DNA of 24,103 nucleotides from CAZZIZ01 sp964654535 (GTDB taxonomy: Bacteria; Bacteroidota; Bacteroidia; Chitinophagales; UBA2359), in assembly GCA_964654535.1 (NCBI GenBank), contig CAZZIZ010000027.1, forward strand, positions 1-24,103. The letters run 5' to 3'. Shown here one piece after another: positions 15,022 through 22,818 of the stretch (positions are counted from its first letter, which is position 1; each line of letters starts with the position of its first letter). The notes beneath the pieces are model-generated. The model saw nothing but the letters and a program-made list of their open reading frames with translations, searched no databases and was not told the origin of the DNA. The position numbers were made by a program, and so were the translations under genes.

Positions 15022-16050
15022 ATGATCAATTACAAGAACACAAGCATCGAGCGCATGTCTGCCCACAGGCTCGGGAATATAGCGATGGACGACGATATAA
15101 AGCTCTCGGACTTACCCTTACCGCTCCCCGACCCCGAACTCAATTCGGTTTTATTGAAGTACTTCCTTGGGCATTTTAAGATTCCCGAATACTTCTCTTT
15201 CGAATTACAAGCCAATCCAGTGTTCGACCTGATTGCGAAGATCTTTCAAGCCCCAGATGATTTTCACGCGCACTCTCAGGATATTGCGAAATACCTCTTT
15301 CGCGTATCGACCAACCCCAAAATCAAACCAGGGGATTTTTTCCTAGTGCATTTTGACAACCTCGAAATTGATGGCGAGGCTTACGATGCCATCGGCATTT
15401 ATAAGGCAGAAACCAAAGGCAGCTTTCTAGATCTTAAAAAGTCTGGCAACGCCTTTAGATTGACTCATAAAAAAGGAATTCCCGTTTCCAAAATCGACAA
15501 GGCTTGCTTGATTCTTAACGGAGATGCCGATACCGGCTATCAAATGCTGACCATAGATAAGACCAACGACCAAGATGCCCTATTCTGGCGCAATGAGTTT
15601 TTGAAAGTCAACAAAATCGAAGACGAATTCTACCAGACTCAACAATACTTGCAACTGACGCGAACCTTTGTTGAGGACAAACTAGCCGATGAATTTGAGG
15701 TAGATCGCTCACAGCAACTAGAAATAATGGATCGCTCGATGAATTTCTTCAAAAAGAACGGTCGTTTCAACTCCAATGAATTTGAAACCGAAGTATTAGA
15801 GCAAGAGCCCATAAAAGAAGCCTTCCGCGAATACCGCAAAAGCTACAGCGATATGCACGAAGCCCAAATTGACAATCAATTCGATATCTCCGCACCAGCA
15901 GTTTCTACACAAAACCGATTCTTTAAAAGTGTTCTCAAACTCGATAAAAACTTTCATGTCTACATACATGGCGATCGCTCAAAAATAGAACGCGGAATGG
16001 AAGCGGATGGAAGAAAGTTCTATAAGATTTACTACCGAGAAGAAAACTAA
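15022..16050 (+). CDS. NA37/YejK-family nucleoid-associated protein
   Basis: 342-residue protein of the 37-kDa nucleoid-associated family (YejK in E. coli, about 335 residues). Supporting stretches: N-terminal helix-rich region with L-L-K-Y-F-L and F-D-L-I-A-K-I-F, a central sheet D-F-F-L-V-H-F-D-N-L-E-I-D-G-E-A-Y-D-A-I-G-I-Y-K-A-E, the conserved D-A-L-F-W-R-N-E-F-L-K-V near 185-197, and a C-terminal H-V-Y-I-H-G-D-R ... G-M-E-A-D-G-R-K-F-Y-K-I-Y-Y. The biochemical role is poorly defined beyond nucleoid association. First gene of a three-gene run; the next start is 2 bases after its stop. Confidence 0.88.
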   Translation: MINYKNTSIERMSAHRLGNIAMDDDIKLSDLPLPLPDPELNSVLLKYFLGHFKIPEYFSFELQANPVFDLIAKIFQAPDDFHAHSQDIAKYLFRVSTNPKIKPGDFFLVHFDNLEIDGEAYDAIGIYKAETKGSFLDLKKSGNAFRLTHKKGIPVSKIDKACLILNGDADTGYQMLTIDKTNDQDALFWRNEFLKVNKIEDEFYQTQQYLQLTRTFVEDKLADEFEVDRSQQLEIMDRSMNFFKKNGRFNSNEFETEVLEQEPIKEAFREYRKSYSDMHEAQIDNQFDISAPAVSTQNRFFKSVLKLDKNFHVYIHGDRSKIERGMEADGRKFYKIYYREEN

Positions 16051-16052
16051 TC

Positions 16053-16289
16053 ATGACGATTGTAGAGATAATCGGATACAGCGCTTCTTTCTTTATTATG
16101 CTGTCGTTCTTAATGAAGAATATGACCACCCTGCGTATCATCAATTCTGTGGGTTGTGCTTTTTTCGTGGCCTACGGCTTTATGCTCGACCCAACTGCCT
16201 GGCCTATTATTATTCCCAACGTTTTTATCTGTTGTATAAACTTGTATTACCTGCTAATAAAAAAAGACACTGCAGACAGCGCTGCTTAA
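16053..16289 (+). CDS. Small YgjV-like inner-membrane protein
   Basis: 78 residues with three predicted transmembrane segments (about 4-22, 27-46, 50-69) and a short polar tail. The pattern G-Y-x-A-S-x-F-x-M-L-S-F-L-M-K-N ... L-R-I-I-N-S-V-G-C-x-F-F-V-x-Y-G resembles YgjV-family and SemiSWEET-like small membrane proteins. Substrate and function are unknown. It follows the NA37 gene by 2 bases and precedes the next gene by 11 bases, so it is co-transcribed with both. Confidence 0.8.
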   Translation: MTIVEIIGYSASFFIMLSFLMKNMTTLRIINSVGCAFFVAYGFMLDPTAWPIIIPNVFICCINLYYLLIKKDTADSAA

Positions 16290-16300
16290 AACAATCTCTT

Positions 16301-16540
16301 ATGAAAACAATGACTTGTAAACAACTAGGCGGAGCCTGTGAGGTAAAATTCAGCGCAAACACTTTCGAAGAAATCGCTGAGATGAGTAAAGCGCACGGAA
16401 CCGAAATGTACAAAGCACAAGATCCCGCTCACTTAGAAGCAATGTCGAAAATGACGGACTTGATGAAAGAACCGAAGAAAATGATGGAGTGGTTTGAGGG
16501 TAAGCGGAAGGAGTTTGAGGCGCTTTCTCCCGATGTTTGA
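16301..16540 (+). CDS. DUF1059-like small protein
   Basis: 79 residues starting M-K-T-M-T-C-K-Q-L-G-G-A-C, with cysteines C6 and C13, then F-S-A-N-T-F-E-E-I-A-E-M-S-K-A-H-G and a charged helical C-terminal half ending W-F-E-G-K-R-K-E-F-E-A-L. The M-x-C ... G-G-x-C start is typical of DUF1059-type proteins. The same frame is open further upstream, but that part overlaps the two preceding genes in another frame and is not credible, so I start at ATG 16301. Third gene of the NA37 operon. The GxxExxY cassette begins 10 bases after its stop. Confidence 0.8.
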   Translation: MKTMTCKQLGGACEVKFSANTFEEIAEMSKAHGTEMYKAQDPAHLEAMSKMTDLMKEPKKMMEWFEGKRKEFEALSPDV

Positions 16541-16550
16541 TATCCTAGCC

Positions 16551-17040
16551 TTTCTATCTGAATCAGGATTCACAGGATTTTAGGATTTACTTGATTTAAC
16601 TATAAAATAACTGTCTTGTCTATAGATGATTTAACGTACCGAATTAATGGATGTGCGATGAAGGTACATTCGCAATTAGGGAATGGCTTTCAGGAAGTCA
16701 TTTATCAGCGTTGTTTGGCTATCGAGCTAGAAAGAGCAAACATTGGATTTCAAAGAGAGGAACCACATGTCATCTATTATGACGGAATAGAAGTAGGTTC
16801 GAGGCGCGCTGATTTTCTGGTTGAGGAATTAGTAATCGTAGAACTTAAAGCACTAACTAAGTTAGAGCCTGTACATTTGGCTCAGGTAAAGAACTATGTT
16901 GTGGCTTACAACAAGCCAATTGGCTTGCTCATTAATTTTGGCGGAAGAAGTCTCGAGTTTAAAAAAATATACAACAACAGAATTGAAGGATAATCATGTT
17001 AATCCCCTAATCCTGAAAATCAGGATTCAGACAATAGAAA
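16551..17040 (+). mobile_element. Cassette with terminal inverted repeats carrying a GxxExxY gene
   Basis: The left end reads TTTCTAT then CTGAATCAGGATT (16551-16570); the right end is its imperfect inverse, ending GATTCAGACAATAGAAA (17024-17040), with a 3-base length difference. Similarity continues inward to about 45 bp through CAGGATT blocks (16573-16579 and the inverse at 17009-17015). TAGCC occurs directly outside both ends (16546-16550 and 17041-17045), as a 5-bp target duplication would. It holds a single gene and no transposase. I infer a non-autonomous mobile unit or the product of one. Confidence 0.6.
16616..16993 (+). CDS. GxxExxY family protein (PD-(D/E)xK-like nuclease fold)
   Basis: 125 residues, the usual length for the family. 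Motifs: K16-V-H18-S-Q-L-G, then G24-F-Q-E27-V-I-Y30, which is the naming motif. A PD-(D/E)xK-like core follows: D66-F-L-V-E ... V-I-V-E76-L-K78, then H-L-A-Q90-V-K-N-Y and the C-terminal G-L-L-I-N-F-G. The start is TTG at 16616; no ATG is available before the conserved H18-containing helix. The fold predicts nucleic-acid cleavage or binding, but no activity is established to my knowledge. It is the only gene in the inverted-repeat cassette. Confidence 0.85.
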   Translation: MSIDDLTYRINGCAMKVHSQLGNGFQEVIYQRCLAIELERANIGFQREEPHVIYYDGIEVGSRRADFLVEELVIVELKALTKLEPVHLAQVKNYVVAYNKPIGLLINFGGRSLEFKKIYNNRIEG

Positions 17041-17086
17041 TAGCCGTGCGAGCCTTCCAATTGCCGTCAACATACGCCTTTCCCCC

Positions 17087-17118
17087 TTGGTAGAATAGCA
17101 AAAGGAATACTATCTTTG
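17087..17118 (+). promoter_or_regulatory. Bacteroidota-type promoter of the ABC-F gene
   Basis: TTG (17087-17089), a 21-base spacer, then TATCTTTG (17111-17118), an exact TAnnTTTG match. The start codon is 33 bases after the -7 box. Confidence 0.7.
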
Positions 17119-17150
17119 CGGCCTATTAAAGAGATCAATATTCTATCCCA

Positions 17151-18758
17151 ATGATTAGTGCAAATAATGTTTCCTTACAATACGGCAAGCGCGTTTTATT
17201 CGATGATGTGAACGTGAGCTTTACGCCTGGTAATTGCTATGGCGTTATTGGCGCCAATGGTGCCGGGAAGTCAACTTTCCTTAAGATACTTTCTGGTGAG
17301 GTAGTGCCCAATTCTGGTCACGTGTCGATGGAACCAGGTAAGCGTATGGCGGTACTTAGTCAAGACCACTATAAGTTTGACGAAGAGACTGTTTTGAATA
17401 CCGTTCTTATGGGCCACGAAAAGCTGTGGTCTATAATGAAAGAGAAAGATGCTATTTACGCTAAACCAGATTTCTCTGATGAAGATGGATTGAAAGCCGC
17501 AGACCTCGAAGCGGAGTTTGCAGAAATGGATGGATGGAATGCTGAATCAGATGCAGCATCGCTTTTAAGTGGTATTGGTATCATAGAAGCGAAGCATTCT
17601 ACTTTAATGAAAGATTTAAGTGGTAATGAAAAAGTTCGTGTGCTTTTGGCGCAAGCACTTTTTGGTGATCCAGATATTCTAATCCTCGATGAGCCTACCA
17701 ACGATTTGGATATCGCAACCGTTACCTGGTTGGAAGATCAGTTGTTGGATTTCAAAAACACGCTAATAGTGGTCTCTCACGATCGTCACTTCTTAGATAC
17801 AGTTTGTACGCACGTTGCCGATATTGACTTTGGTAAAATTCAGCTCTACACTGGTAACTATACTTTCTGGTACGAGTCAAGTCAGTTAGCTTTGCGTCAG
17901 AAGCTGAACCAAAACAAAAAAGCGGAGGATAAGAAAGCAGAACTTCAAGCCTTTATTTCTCGATTTAGTGCAAACGCTTCTAAGTCTCGTCAAGCAACGA
18001 GTAAAAAGAAGTTGCTCGCTAAAATAAACGTAGAAGAGATTAAGCCGAGTTCTCGTAAGTATCCGGGTATTGTTTTCAATCAGAAACGAGACGCGGGTAA
18101 TCAAATATTGATGGTTAAAGATTTAACGGCTACCCGAAATGGTGAGCCACTCTTTACCAACTTGTCCTTCGAACTTAATCGTGGAGACAAAGTAGCCTTC
18201 TTGGGCGATAGCTTAGCGGTTACTACCCTGTTTCAAATCTTGAATGGAAAAGTCGAAGCCGACAGCGGAACATTTGAGTTTGGCCAGACCATTACCACCT
18301 CTTATTTACCTTCCGATAACGAATCCTTTTTCGACAATCAAGAAAGCTTGATCGATTGGTTACGTCAGTATTCTGAAAACAAGGAAGAGGCCTACATCCG
18401 TGGCTTCTTAGGCAAAATGCTCTTCTCTGGGCAAGAGACCTTGAAGCAATCGAACGTTTTATCAGGCGGGGAAAAGGTACGTTGTATGCTTTCGCGCATG
18501 ATGATGTTCGAAGGAAATGTTTTGACACTTGATGAGCCAACCAATCACTTGGACTTGGAATCAATTCAGGCTTTGAATAATTCATTGGCTGGTTTCCCAG
18601 GTACGATATTATTCACTTCACACGATCACACTTTTACGCAGACGATTGCGAATCGTATTATTAAAATTACGCCGACGAGCTTTGTTGATCGCGCGCGTAC
18701 TTACGATGAGTTTGTTGAGTTGGAAAAGAAGGGAGCTTCTGAGGAGGTTAGTGCTTAA
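17151..18758 (+). CDS. ABC-F family ATPase (YbiT-like)
   Basis: 535-residue soluble twin-ATPase protein without membrane segments; ABC-F proteins act on the ribosome. First cassette: Walker A G34-A-N-G-A-G-K40-S-T, signature L156-S-G-N-E, Walker B I-L-I-L-D-E181, and S-H210-D. A charged linker at about 240-300 (K-K-A-E-D-K-K-A-E ... S-K-S-R-Q-A-T-S-K-K-K) fits the tRNA-interacting arm. Second cassette: signature L437-S-G-G-E, Walker B T-L-D-E462 and S-H491-D, but the expected Walker A reads G352-D-S-L-A-V-T-T, without the lysine. A degenerate second P-loop is, as I recall, seen in some YbiT-type members. Which ABC-F subgroup it belongs to is less certain. Confidence 0.92.
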   Translation: MISANNVSLQYGKRVLFDDVNVSFTPGNCYGVIGANGAGKSTFLKILSGEVVPNSGHVSMEPGKRMAVLSQDHYKFDEETVLNTVLMGHEKLWSIMKEKDAIYAKPDFSDEDGLKAADLEAEFAEMDGWNAESDAASLLSGIGIIEAKHSTLMKDLSGNEKVRVLLAQALFGDPDILILDEPTNDLDIATVTWLEDQLLDFKNTLIVVSHDRHFLDTVCTHVADIDFGKIQLYTGNYTFWYESSQLALRQKLNQNKKAEDKKAELQAFISRFSANASKSRQATSKKKLLAKINVEEIKPSSRKYPGIVFNQKRDAGNQILMVKDLTATRNGEPLFTNLSFELNRGDKVAFLGDSLAVTTLFQILNGKVEADSGTFEFGQTITTSYLPSDNESFFDNQESLIDWLRQYSENKEEAYIRGFLGKMLFSGQETLKQSNVLSGGEKVRCMLSRMMMFEGNVLTLDEPTNHLDLESIQALNNSLAGFPGTILFTSHDHTFTQTIANRIIKITPTSFVDRARTYDEFVELEKKGASEEVSA

Positions 18759-18792
18759 TAAATTTTCTATTAGTTGTTTCCCCAATTTGCTT

Positions 18793-18978
18793 GTTCGCGT
18801 CCCGCGAACTAAGGGCGAAGAATAATTTTCACACTTTTTGTTACTTACTGGTACGTGTCCCCACGAACCATTGCAAAGAATAATTTTCACACTACTTACT
18901 GGTTCGTGTTCCCACGAACCAGCTAGCGAAGAGCAATATCGCTTCGTCGAAAAACCGTGGTTCGTGGGGACACGATCC
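18793..18978. repeat. Cluster of four REP-like palindromes
   Basis: GTTCGCG-TCC-CGCGAAC (18793-18809), GGTACGTG-TCCC-CACGAACC (18850-18869), GGTTCGTG-TTCC-CACGAACC (18901-18920) and GGTTCGTG-GGGA-CACGATCC (18959-18978). The second and third have the same orientation and are preceded by the same AGAATAATTTTCACACT (18819-18835 and 18877-18893); the fourth is inverted. They have no T tracts. This is a REP/BIME-like arrangement with 3-4-nt loops, like the arms at 3941-4091. Confidence 0.75.
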
Positions 18979-19019
18979 ACTAATTGGAAAGGGACAGGAT
19001 CCACTAATTGGATAGGGAC
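18974..19019. repeat. Tandem 22-bp repeat, period 24
   Basis: Positions 18974-18995 and 18998-19019 are identical except for one A/T change; both run from GATCCACTAATTGGA to GGGAC. The first unit overlaps the last REP-like palindrome. The rest of the gap to 19205 shows no gene I can support. Confidence 0.8.
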
Positions 19020-19205
19020 TTCCAAATAGAATTCATCACGCGCATAAATTGGCAATGATGAATCCTTATATTCGTCTTGCAGGCGAACGCTCCCTTTCAG
19101 TAACTAAGACTAAGGGTATTGCAAATTGCTCTCTTTTTGCTCATACTTTTGGCGCTATTTCAAGAGTAAAGTCCAAATCAGAATTCAGGAAAATGTTTCA
19201 TTCCC

Positions 19206-20045
19206 ATGCTTTTTTTCAATTCCATATTTAAGTTTCTGTTTAAGCCTTTCCCTGAAGACGAGCGTAAGTCTAGCGCTTATAAAAAGATAGCCCTCGTAAG
19301 TCTGTTTGCATTTCTTTTTCTATATGTATTTGAACCTTTCGGCCTTGCATCTTTAGAATCAAACAAACCCTTAATCTGTTTAGGCTTTGGTCTTGCTACC
19401 TTCTTTGCTTCAGTTTTATTTGAACTGAGCATAGGTCTATTGTTGAAGAAAAAGTACAACAACGAATCCTGGACTTTTTTGATTTGGATATTCTATAATC
19501 TGGGAATTATGCTCTTTATAAGTCTTGGGAATTTTCTATATGCGCGTATGCTAATTTTTGGGTACATCGATTGGAGCTTATTGCCCCATATGGTTTATGG
19601 AGTTTTTACAATAGGCGTAATTCCAACCGTTGCTATTGGTGCTTGGTCACTATTAAGGCAAGAGAAGAAGCATCAAGGAATTGCCAAAGAAGTGAGTCCA
19701 TTAAGCATTGAATATGATTTACCTAGTACTGTACATAATGACCTTTTGTTCGACATACCGATTCACCAAATCAAGTATATAGAGGCGCTTCAGAATTATG
19801 CCAAGCTGGTCTATGTCAAACCGAACGGCCAAATGGAAACGCATACAGCGCGGGCTTCCTTAAAGCACATATTGGAGGTAACTAAAGGAAGTTCAATAAT
19901 TAAGTGTCATCGCTCCTTTTTGGTAAATAATGAGGCGATCGATTCCGCAGAAGGAAATGCTCAGGGCTTATTGCTTACATTGACTGAATGCGAAATAACA
20001 GTCCCCGTATCCAGAAGCTACGTAAATGAGTTCAAGCGTAAATAG
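19206..20045 (+). CDS. Membrane-bound LytTR-domain transcriptional regulator
   Basis: 279 residues. Four transmembrane segments at about 26-43, 55-80, 90-112 and 125-150 are followed by a C-terminal LytTR DNA-binding domain (about 180-279) with I-K-Y-I-E-A-L-Q-N-Y, T-H-T-A-R-A-S-L-K, I-K-C-H-R-S-F-L-V-N and the ending V-P-V-S-R-S-Y. It lacks a response-regulator receiver domain, so any signal must act through the membrane part directly. A potential target is the amidohydrolase gene downstream, but the intervening terminator-like hairpin suggests separate transcripts. The ATG at 19206 begins directly before the first amphipathic segment; no better start is seen. Confidence 0.85.
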   Translation: MLFFNSIFKFLFKPFPEDERKSSAYKKIALVSLFAFLFLYVFEPFGLASLESNKPLICLGFGLATFFASVLFELSIGLLLKKKYNNESWTFLIWIFYNLGIMLFISLGNFLYARMLIFGYIDWSLLPHMVYGVFTIGVIPTVAIGAWSLLRQEKKHQGIAKEVSPLSIEYDLPSTVHNDLLFDIPIHQIKYIEALQNYAKLVYVKPNGQMETHTARASLKHILEVTKGSSIIKCHRSFLVNNEAIDSAEGNAQGLLLTLTECEITVPVSRSYVNEFKRK

Positions 20046-20060
20046 CGGTGTTTACGCTTG
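20033..20060 (+). terminator. Terminator-like hairpin overlapping the LytTR stop codon
   Basis: CAAGCGTAAA pairs perfectly over ten bases with TTTACGCTTG around an 8-nt loop whose first three bases are the TAG stop (20043-20045). It is followed by TATTT, a weak T tract. Confidence 0.55.
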
Positions 20061-20138
20061 TATTTCGTCCCTAATTCCTGTATTCAGGCCCATCTTGCTT
20101 GCTTTATAGCCCTAAACTTGAAGACCATCACTTTTCAG

Positions 20139-20169
20139 TTTGACCTACGATGATTTCATCCTAGGTTTA
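20139..20169 (+). promoter_or_regulatory. Probable promoter of the amidohydrolase gene
   Basis: TTTG (20139-20142), a 19-base spacer, then TAGGTTTA (20162-20169), one base off TAnnTTTG. The start codon is 29 bases after the -7 box. Confidence 0.5.
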
Positions 20170-20197
20170 AATCATTGTCGAATTAAATTGAATCGTT

Positions 20198-21742
20198 ATG
20201 AAAATCAAGAAATGGCTGTTATACATCCTCATCGTCATTGCACTACTCGCTGTACTTGGAGTAGTACTGTTTAACCGAACAGGGCTAAAGATTTATGGGG
20301 GATTAACAGAAAAGGTGGATCACACTCAGTTTAAGCCACAGCAAGGCACCTTCATTATTAGCAATGTAAACGTCCTTTCTGCAGAGGGGGATAAATTCAT
20401 TCCAGGTCAATCTGTGTTAATTCATGATGGACAAATACAGAAAATTGCTGCTGTCGTAAACTACAACAAAGCACATGTTGTAATTAATGGAACGGCTAAG
20501 TACTTAATCCCAGGCTTAATTGACTCCCACGTGCATTTGTTCAAGAGTCCCAACGACTTGCTGCTATATATCGCTAATGGCGTTACTGGAATTCGCGAGT
20601 TAATTGGAGAAGCAGATCATTTACAATGGAAGAACGAAATTGAGAACGGACGCCTTGGCCCAAAAATGTTTGTCGCCACGCCACGTTTAGGAAGTTTCGA
20701 GGCGATAGAGGGTTGGTTTATGGAAAAGTCACAGGGCTTTTTAAATGTAGAAAATGCTGAAGATGCAACAACTACTTTGAAAGCACTGTATGAAGAAGGC
20801 TACGATGGGGTGAAAATTTACAGCCAGCTAAATAATGAAAGCTATAAAGCCATTACCAAATTGGCTAAGACTTACGATATGCCAACCTTCGGTCATATTC
20901 CTTGGGATGTCTCCTTAGCAGAAGTTTGGGAAAGCGGACAATCGGGAATTGCGCACTTTGAAGAATTGATGAATGCCCTGAGTAGAGAATTTAGCGCCGG
21001 CAGAAACATCGGTAGTTTTGGTGGCCAAGAAGAAGCATTCTTAGCTTTTGTAGAAGAGCGCTCCGAAGGATTAGCAACTAACTTAATCGAAAGTGACATA
21101 GCGGTCACCTCTACCTTGTGGTTGACGGAGAGCTTTGCAAAGCAACCATTTAATATTGAGAAAGTTCTTCGCGGCGTTGAGTTGGAATATGAAAATCCTG
21201 GGATAAGTGAATGGGTTTCGTTTATTCCTCAAGGTCTTGGCTGGCTTCCAAGTGTAAACCGTTATCGTTTGCCAGAAAATTTAAATGCCGAGCAAATAAA
21301 AGGAAGCAAGAAGTATTGGGATACTTACGTTAAAGCCTGTCAACTGCTAGCCTACCATTTATCCATGCGTGGTGTGAAAATTATGGCGGGTACAGATGCG
21401 AATCTGCCACCAACTGTTCCGGGTTTCTCACTACATGACGAATTGCAAAGTCTCTATAATGCTGGTATTTCTACTGCACAAGTTTTAAAATCGGCGACAA
21501 CAACTCCTGCAGAATGGCTCCAAAATAATTCAGGTAAGATTTTGCCTGGCTATAGAGCGAATTTGGTTTTACTCAATGAAAACCCATTGGACGATATCAG
21601 CAATACTAAAAGCATCAACACCGTAATAAATCGTGGTAAAGTCTTCGATAGAAATTTACTTGACAAAATGCTCTCTTCCGTTAAAGAGGCAAACGATCGA
21701 AGTAGAAAAGTAGATATCTCGGAATATACCCAAAGGCAATAG
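20198..21742 (+). CDS. Membrane-anchored amidohydrolase family protein
   Basis: 514 residues. An uncleaved N-terminal hydrophobic segment (6-25) should anchor it with the enzyme outside the cytoplasmic membrane. The metal site of the amidohydrolase superfamily is complete: H111-x-H113 in P-G-L-I-D-S-H-V-H-L, K206 in G-V-K-I-Y (candidate carboxylated lysine), H233 in F-G-H-I-P, H253 in I-A-H-F-E-E-L and D400 in M-A-G-T-D-A-N. The ending N-S-G-K-I-L-P-G-Y-R-A-N-L-V-L-L is the usual composite beta-domain. This layout fits imidazolonepropionase-like or Xaa-Pro-dipeptidase-like members; the substrate cannot be told from sequence. Confidence 0.9.
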   Translation: MKIKKWLLYILIVIALLAVLGVVLFNRTGLKIYGGLTEKVDHTQFKPQQGTFIISNVNVLSAEGDKFIPGQSVLIHDGQIQKIAAVVNYNKAHVVINGTAKYLIPGLIDSHVHLFKSPNDLLLYIANGVTGIRELIGEADHLQWKNEIENGRLGPKMFVATPRLGSFEAIEGWFMEKSQGFLNVENAEDATTTLKALYEEGYDGVKIYSQLNNESYKAITKLAKTYDMPTFGHIPWDVSLAEVWESGQSGIAHFEELMNALSREFSAGRNIGSFGGQEEAFLAFVEERSEGLATNLIESDIAVTSTLWLTESFAKQPFNIEKVLRGVELEYENPGISEWVSFIPQGLGWLPSVNRYRLPENLNAEQIKGSKKYWDTYVKACQLLAYHLSMRGVKIMAGTDANLPPTVPGFSLHDELQSLYNAGISTAQVLKSATTTPAEWLQNNSGKILPGYRANLVLLNENPLDDISNTKSINTVINRGKVFDRNLLDKMLSSVKEANDRSRKVDISEYTQRQ

Positions 21743-21830
21743 GCCCATTATTTAGGTTTTCAAGACCAACATTTGACTTATGGATAGGCTAGATATGGCA
21801 AGCTCGTATTGACTTTCTTATCTTAGTCCT

Positions 21831-22673
21831 ATGTGCGGGCGCTATGTATCGGTTACCAAGATTAAGGAAATAGAAAAACGCTTTGGAGTCTTAGCTCCAG
21901 AGCCGAATCTGTTTACGCCCAACACAAACGTATCGCCAGGCAATTACGCTCCCGTGATTACCAACGAGAAGCCAAGAGAATTGCAATTTCTCTGCTTCGG
22001 CTTTTCTCCTTTCTGGGCGAAGAAGCGCATGTACGTCATGAACGCGCGCAGCGAAGGCGATAACAACAAAGACAACGACCCGAACTATACTGGAAGCAAA
22101 GGAATCATTTCAAAACCGATGTTTCGAAAATCGATTCGCTCCAAGCGCTGCTTGGTTCCTGTCGATGCCTTTTTGGAAGGCCCCAAGAAAGAACGCCTGA
22201 GTAAACCCTACTTGGTTTACCTGCAAGAAGGTCGCCCCTTCGCCCTTGCTGGCATTTGGGATCGCTGGGTCAACAAAGAAACCGCAGAAGTAGTGGACTC
22301 CTTCGCCATCATTACTACGACAGCGAACAAATTGCTTTACGAAGGCATAGGTCACCATCGATCTCCAGTAATACTTGATCGTGATGACGAAAAAGTTTGG
22401 CTGGATGATTCATTACCGTTAGGAGAAGTTACCTCAATGCTCCGCCCCTACCCCTCAGAAAAAATGAATGCCTATCCACTTGATGTAGCCATCAAAAATC
22501 CGCGCGCAAATGGAATGGAGCTTTTACAACCCATCGGTGAGCGTCTGCAAAAAGAATACGACTACATTATTTACGAGGACCTAAAGTTGGAAGGAATGGG
22601 TATTACCCAAGCGCGCACGCGTAAGAAGAATGAAGGGCAATCTGGTTCGGTGCAGGGGTCTTTGTTCGAGTAA
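21831..22673 (+). CDS. yedK: SRAP-domain abasic-site protein (YedK/HMCES family)
   Basis: 280 residues. The family forms a covalent thiazolidine link to abasic sites in single-stranded DNA through the cysteine exposed after Met removal. Visible: M-C2-G-R-Y (catalytic C2), N-V-S-P-G (33-37), N71-A-R-S-E75, R-C-L-V-P-V-D-A-F-L-E116 (active-site glutamate position) and H175-H-R-S-P-V-I-L, the catalytic histidine region. The C-terminal tail past 255 is polar and probably disordered. It is slightly longer than E. coli YedK (about 222) because of insertions near 76-93 and the tail. No LexA-type operator is recognised upstream; TATCTTAG just before the start is a degenerate -7 box. Confidence 0.93.
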   Translation: MCGRYVSVTKIKEIEKRFGVLAPEPNLFTPNTNVSPGNYAPVITNEKPRELQFLCFGFSPFWAKKRMYVMNARSEGDNNKDNDPNYTGSKGIISKPMFRKSIRSKRCLVPVDAFLEGPKKERLSKPYLVYLQEGRPFALAGIWDRWVNKETAEVVDSFAIITTTANKLLYEGIGHHRSPVILDRDDEKVWLDDSLPLGEVTSMLRPYPSEKMNAYPLDVAIKNPRANGMELLQPIGERLQKEYDYIIYEDLKLEGMGITQARTRKKNEGQSGSVQGSLFE

Positions 22674-22818
22674 GTTGTGAAAGAACGCCATAGAACAGAT
22701 GTAAAATCTCTACAACTTAAATTCGGTCGATGCTTTGTGCAAAGTCTAAGCTCGGTAATAATAAACCTTGTTTACAAATAGGCTCATATGACCTTTGTTT
22801 AATGGTTACATTTAGCAT

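Noticed and set aside
16007..16300. Upstream extension of the DUF1059-like gene to a 177-residue protein
   Set aside because: The extension overlaps the NA37 and YgjV-like genes in another frame and reads as low-quality sequence; the family start M-K-T-M-T-C is at 16301.
19049..19231. 60-codon ORF before the LytTR gene
   Set aside because: No motif, runs into the LytTR start in a different frame, and sits beside repeats. A gene remnant cannot be excluded but is unsupported.
22672..22718. AAGTTGT ... ACAACTT inverted arms as a terminator of the SRAP gene
   Set aside because: The arms are 33 bases apart without a T tract or a stable internal stem.
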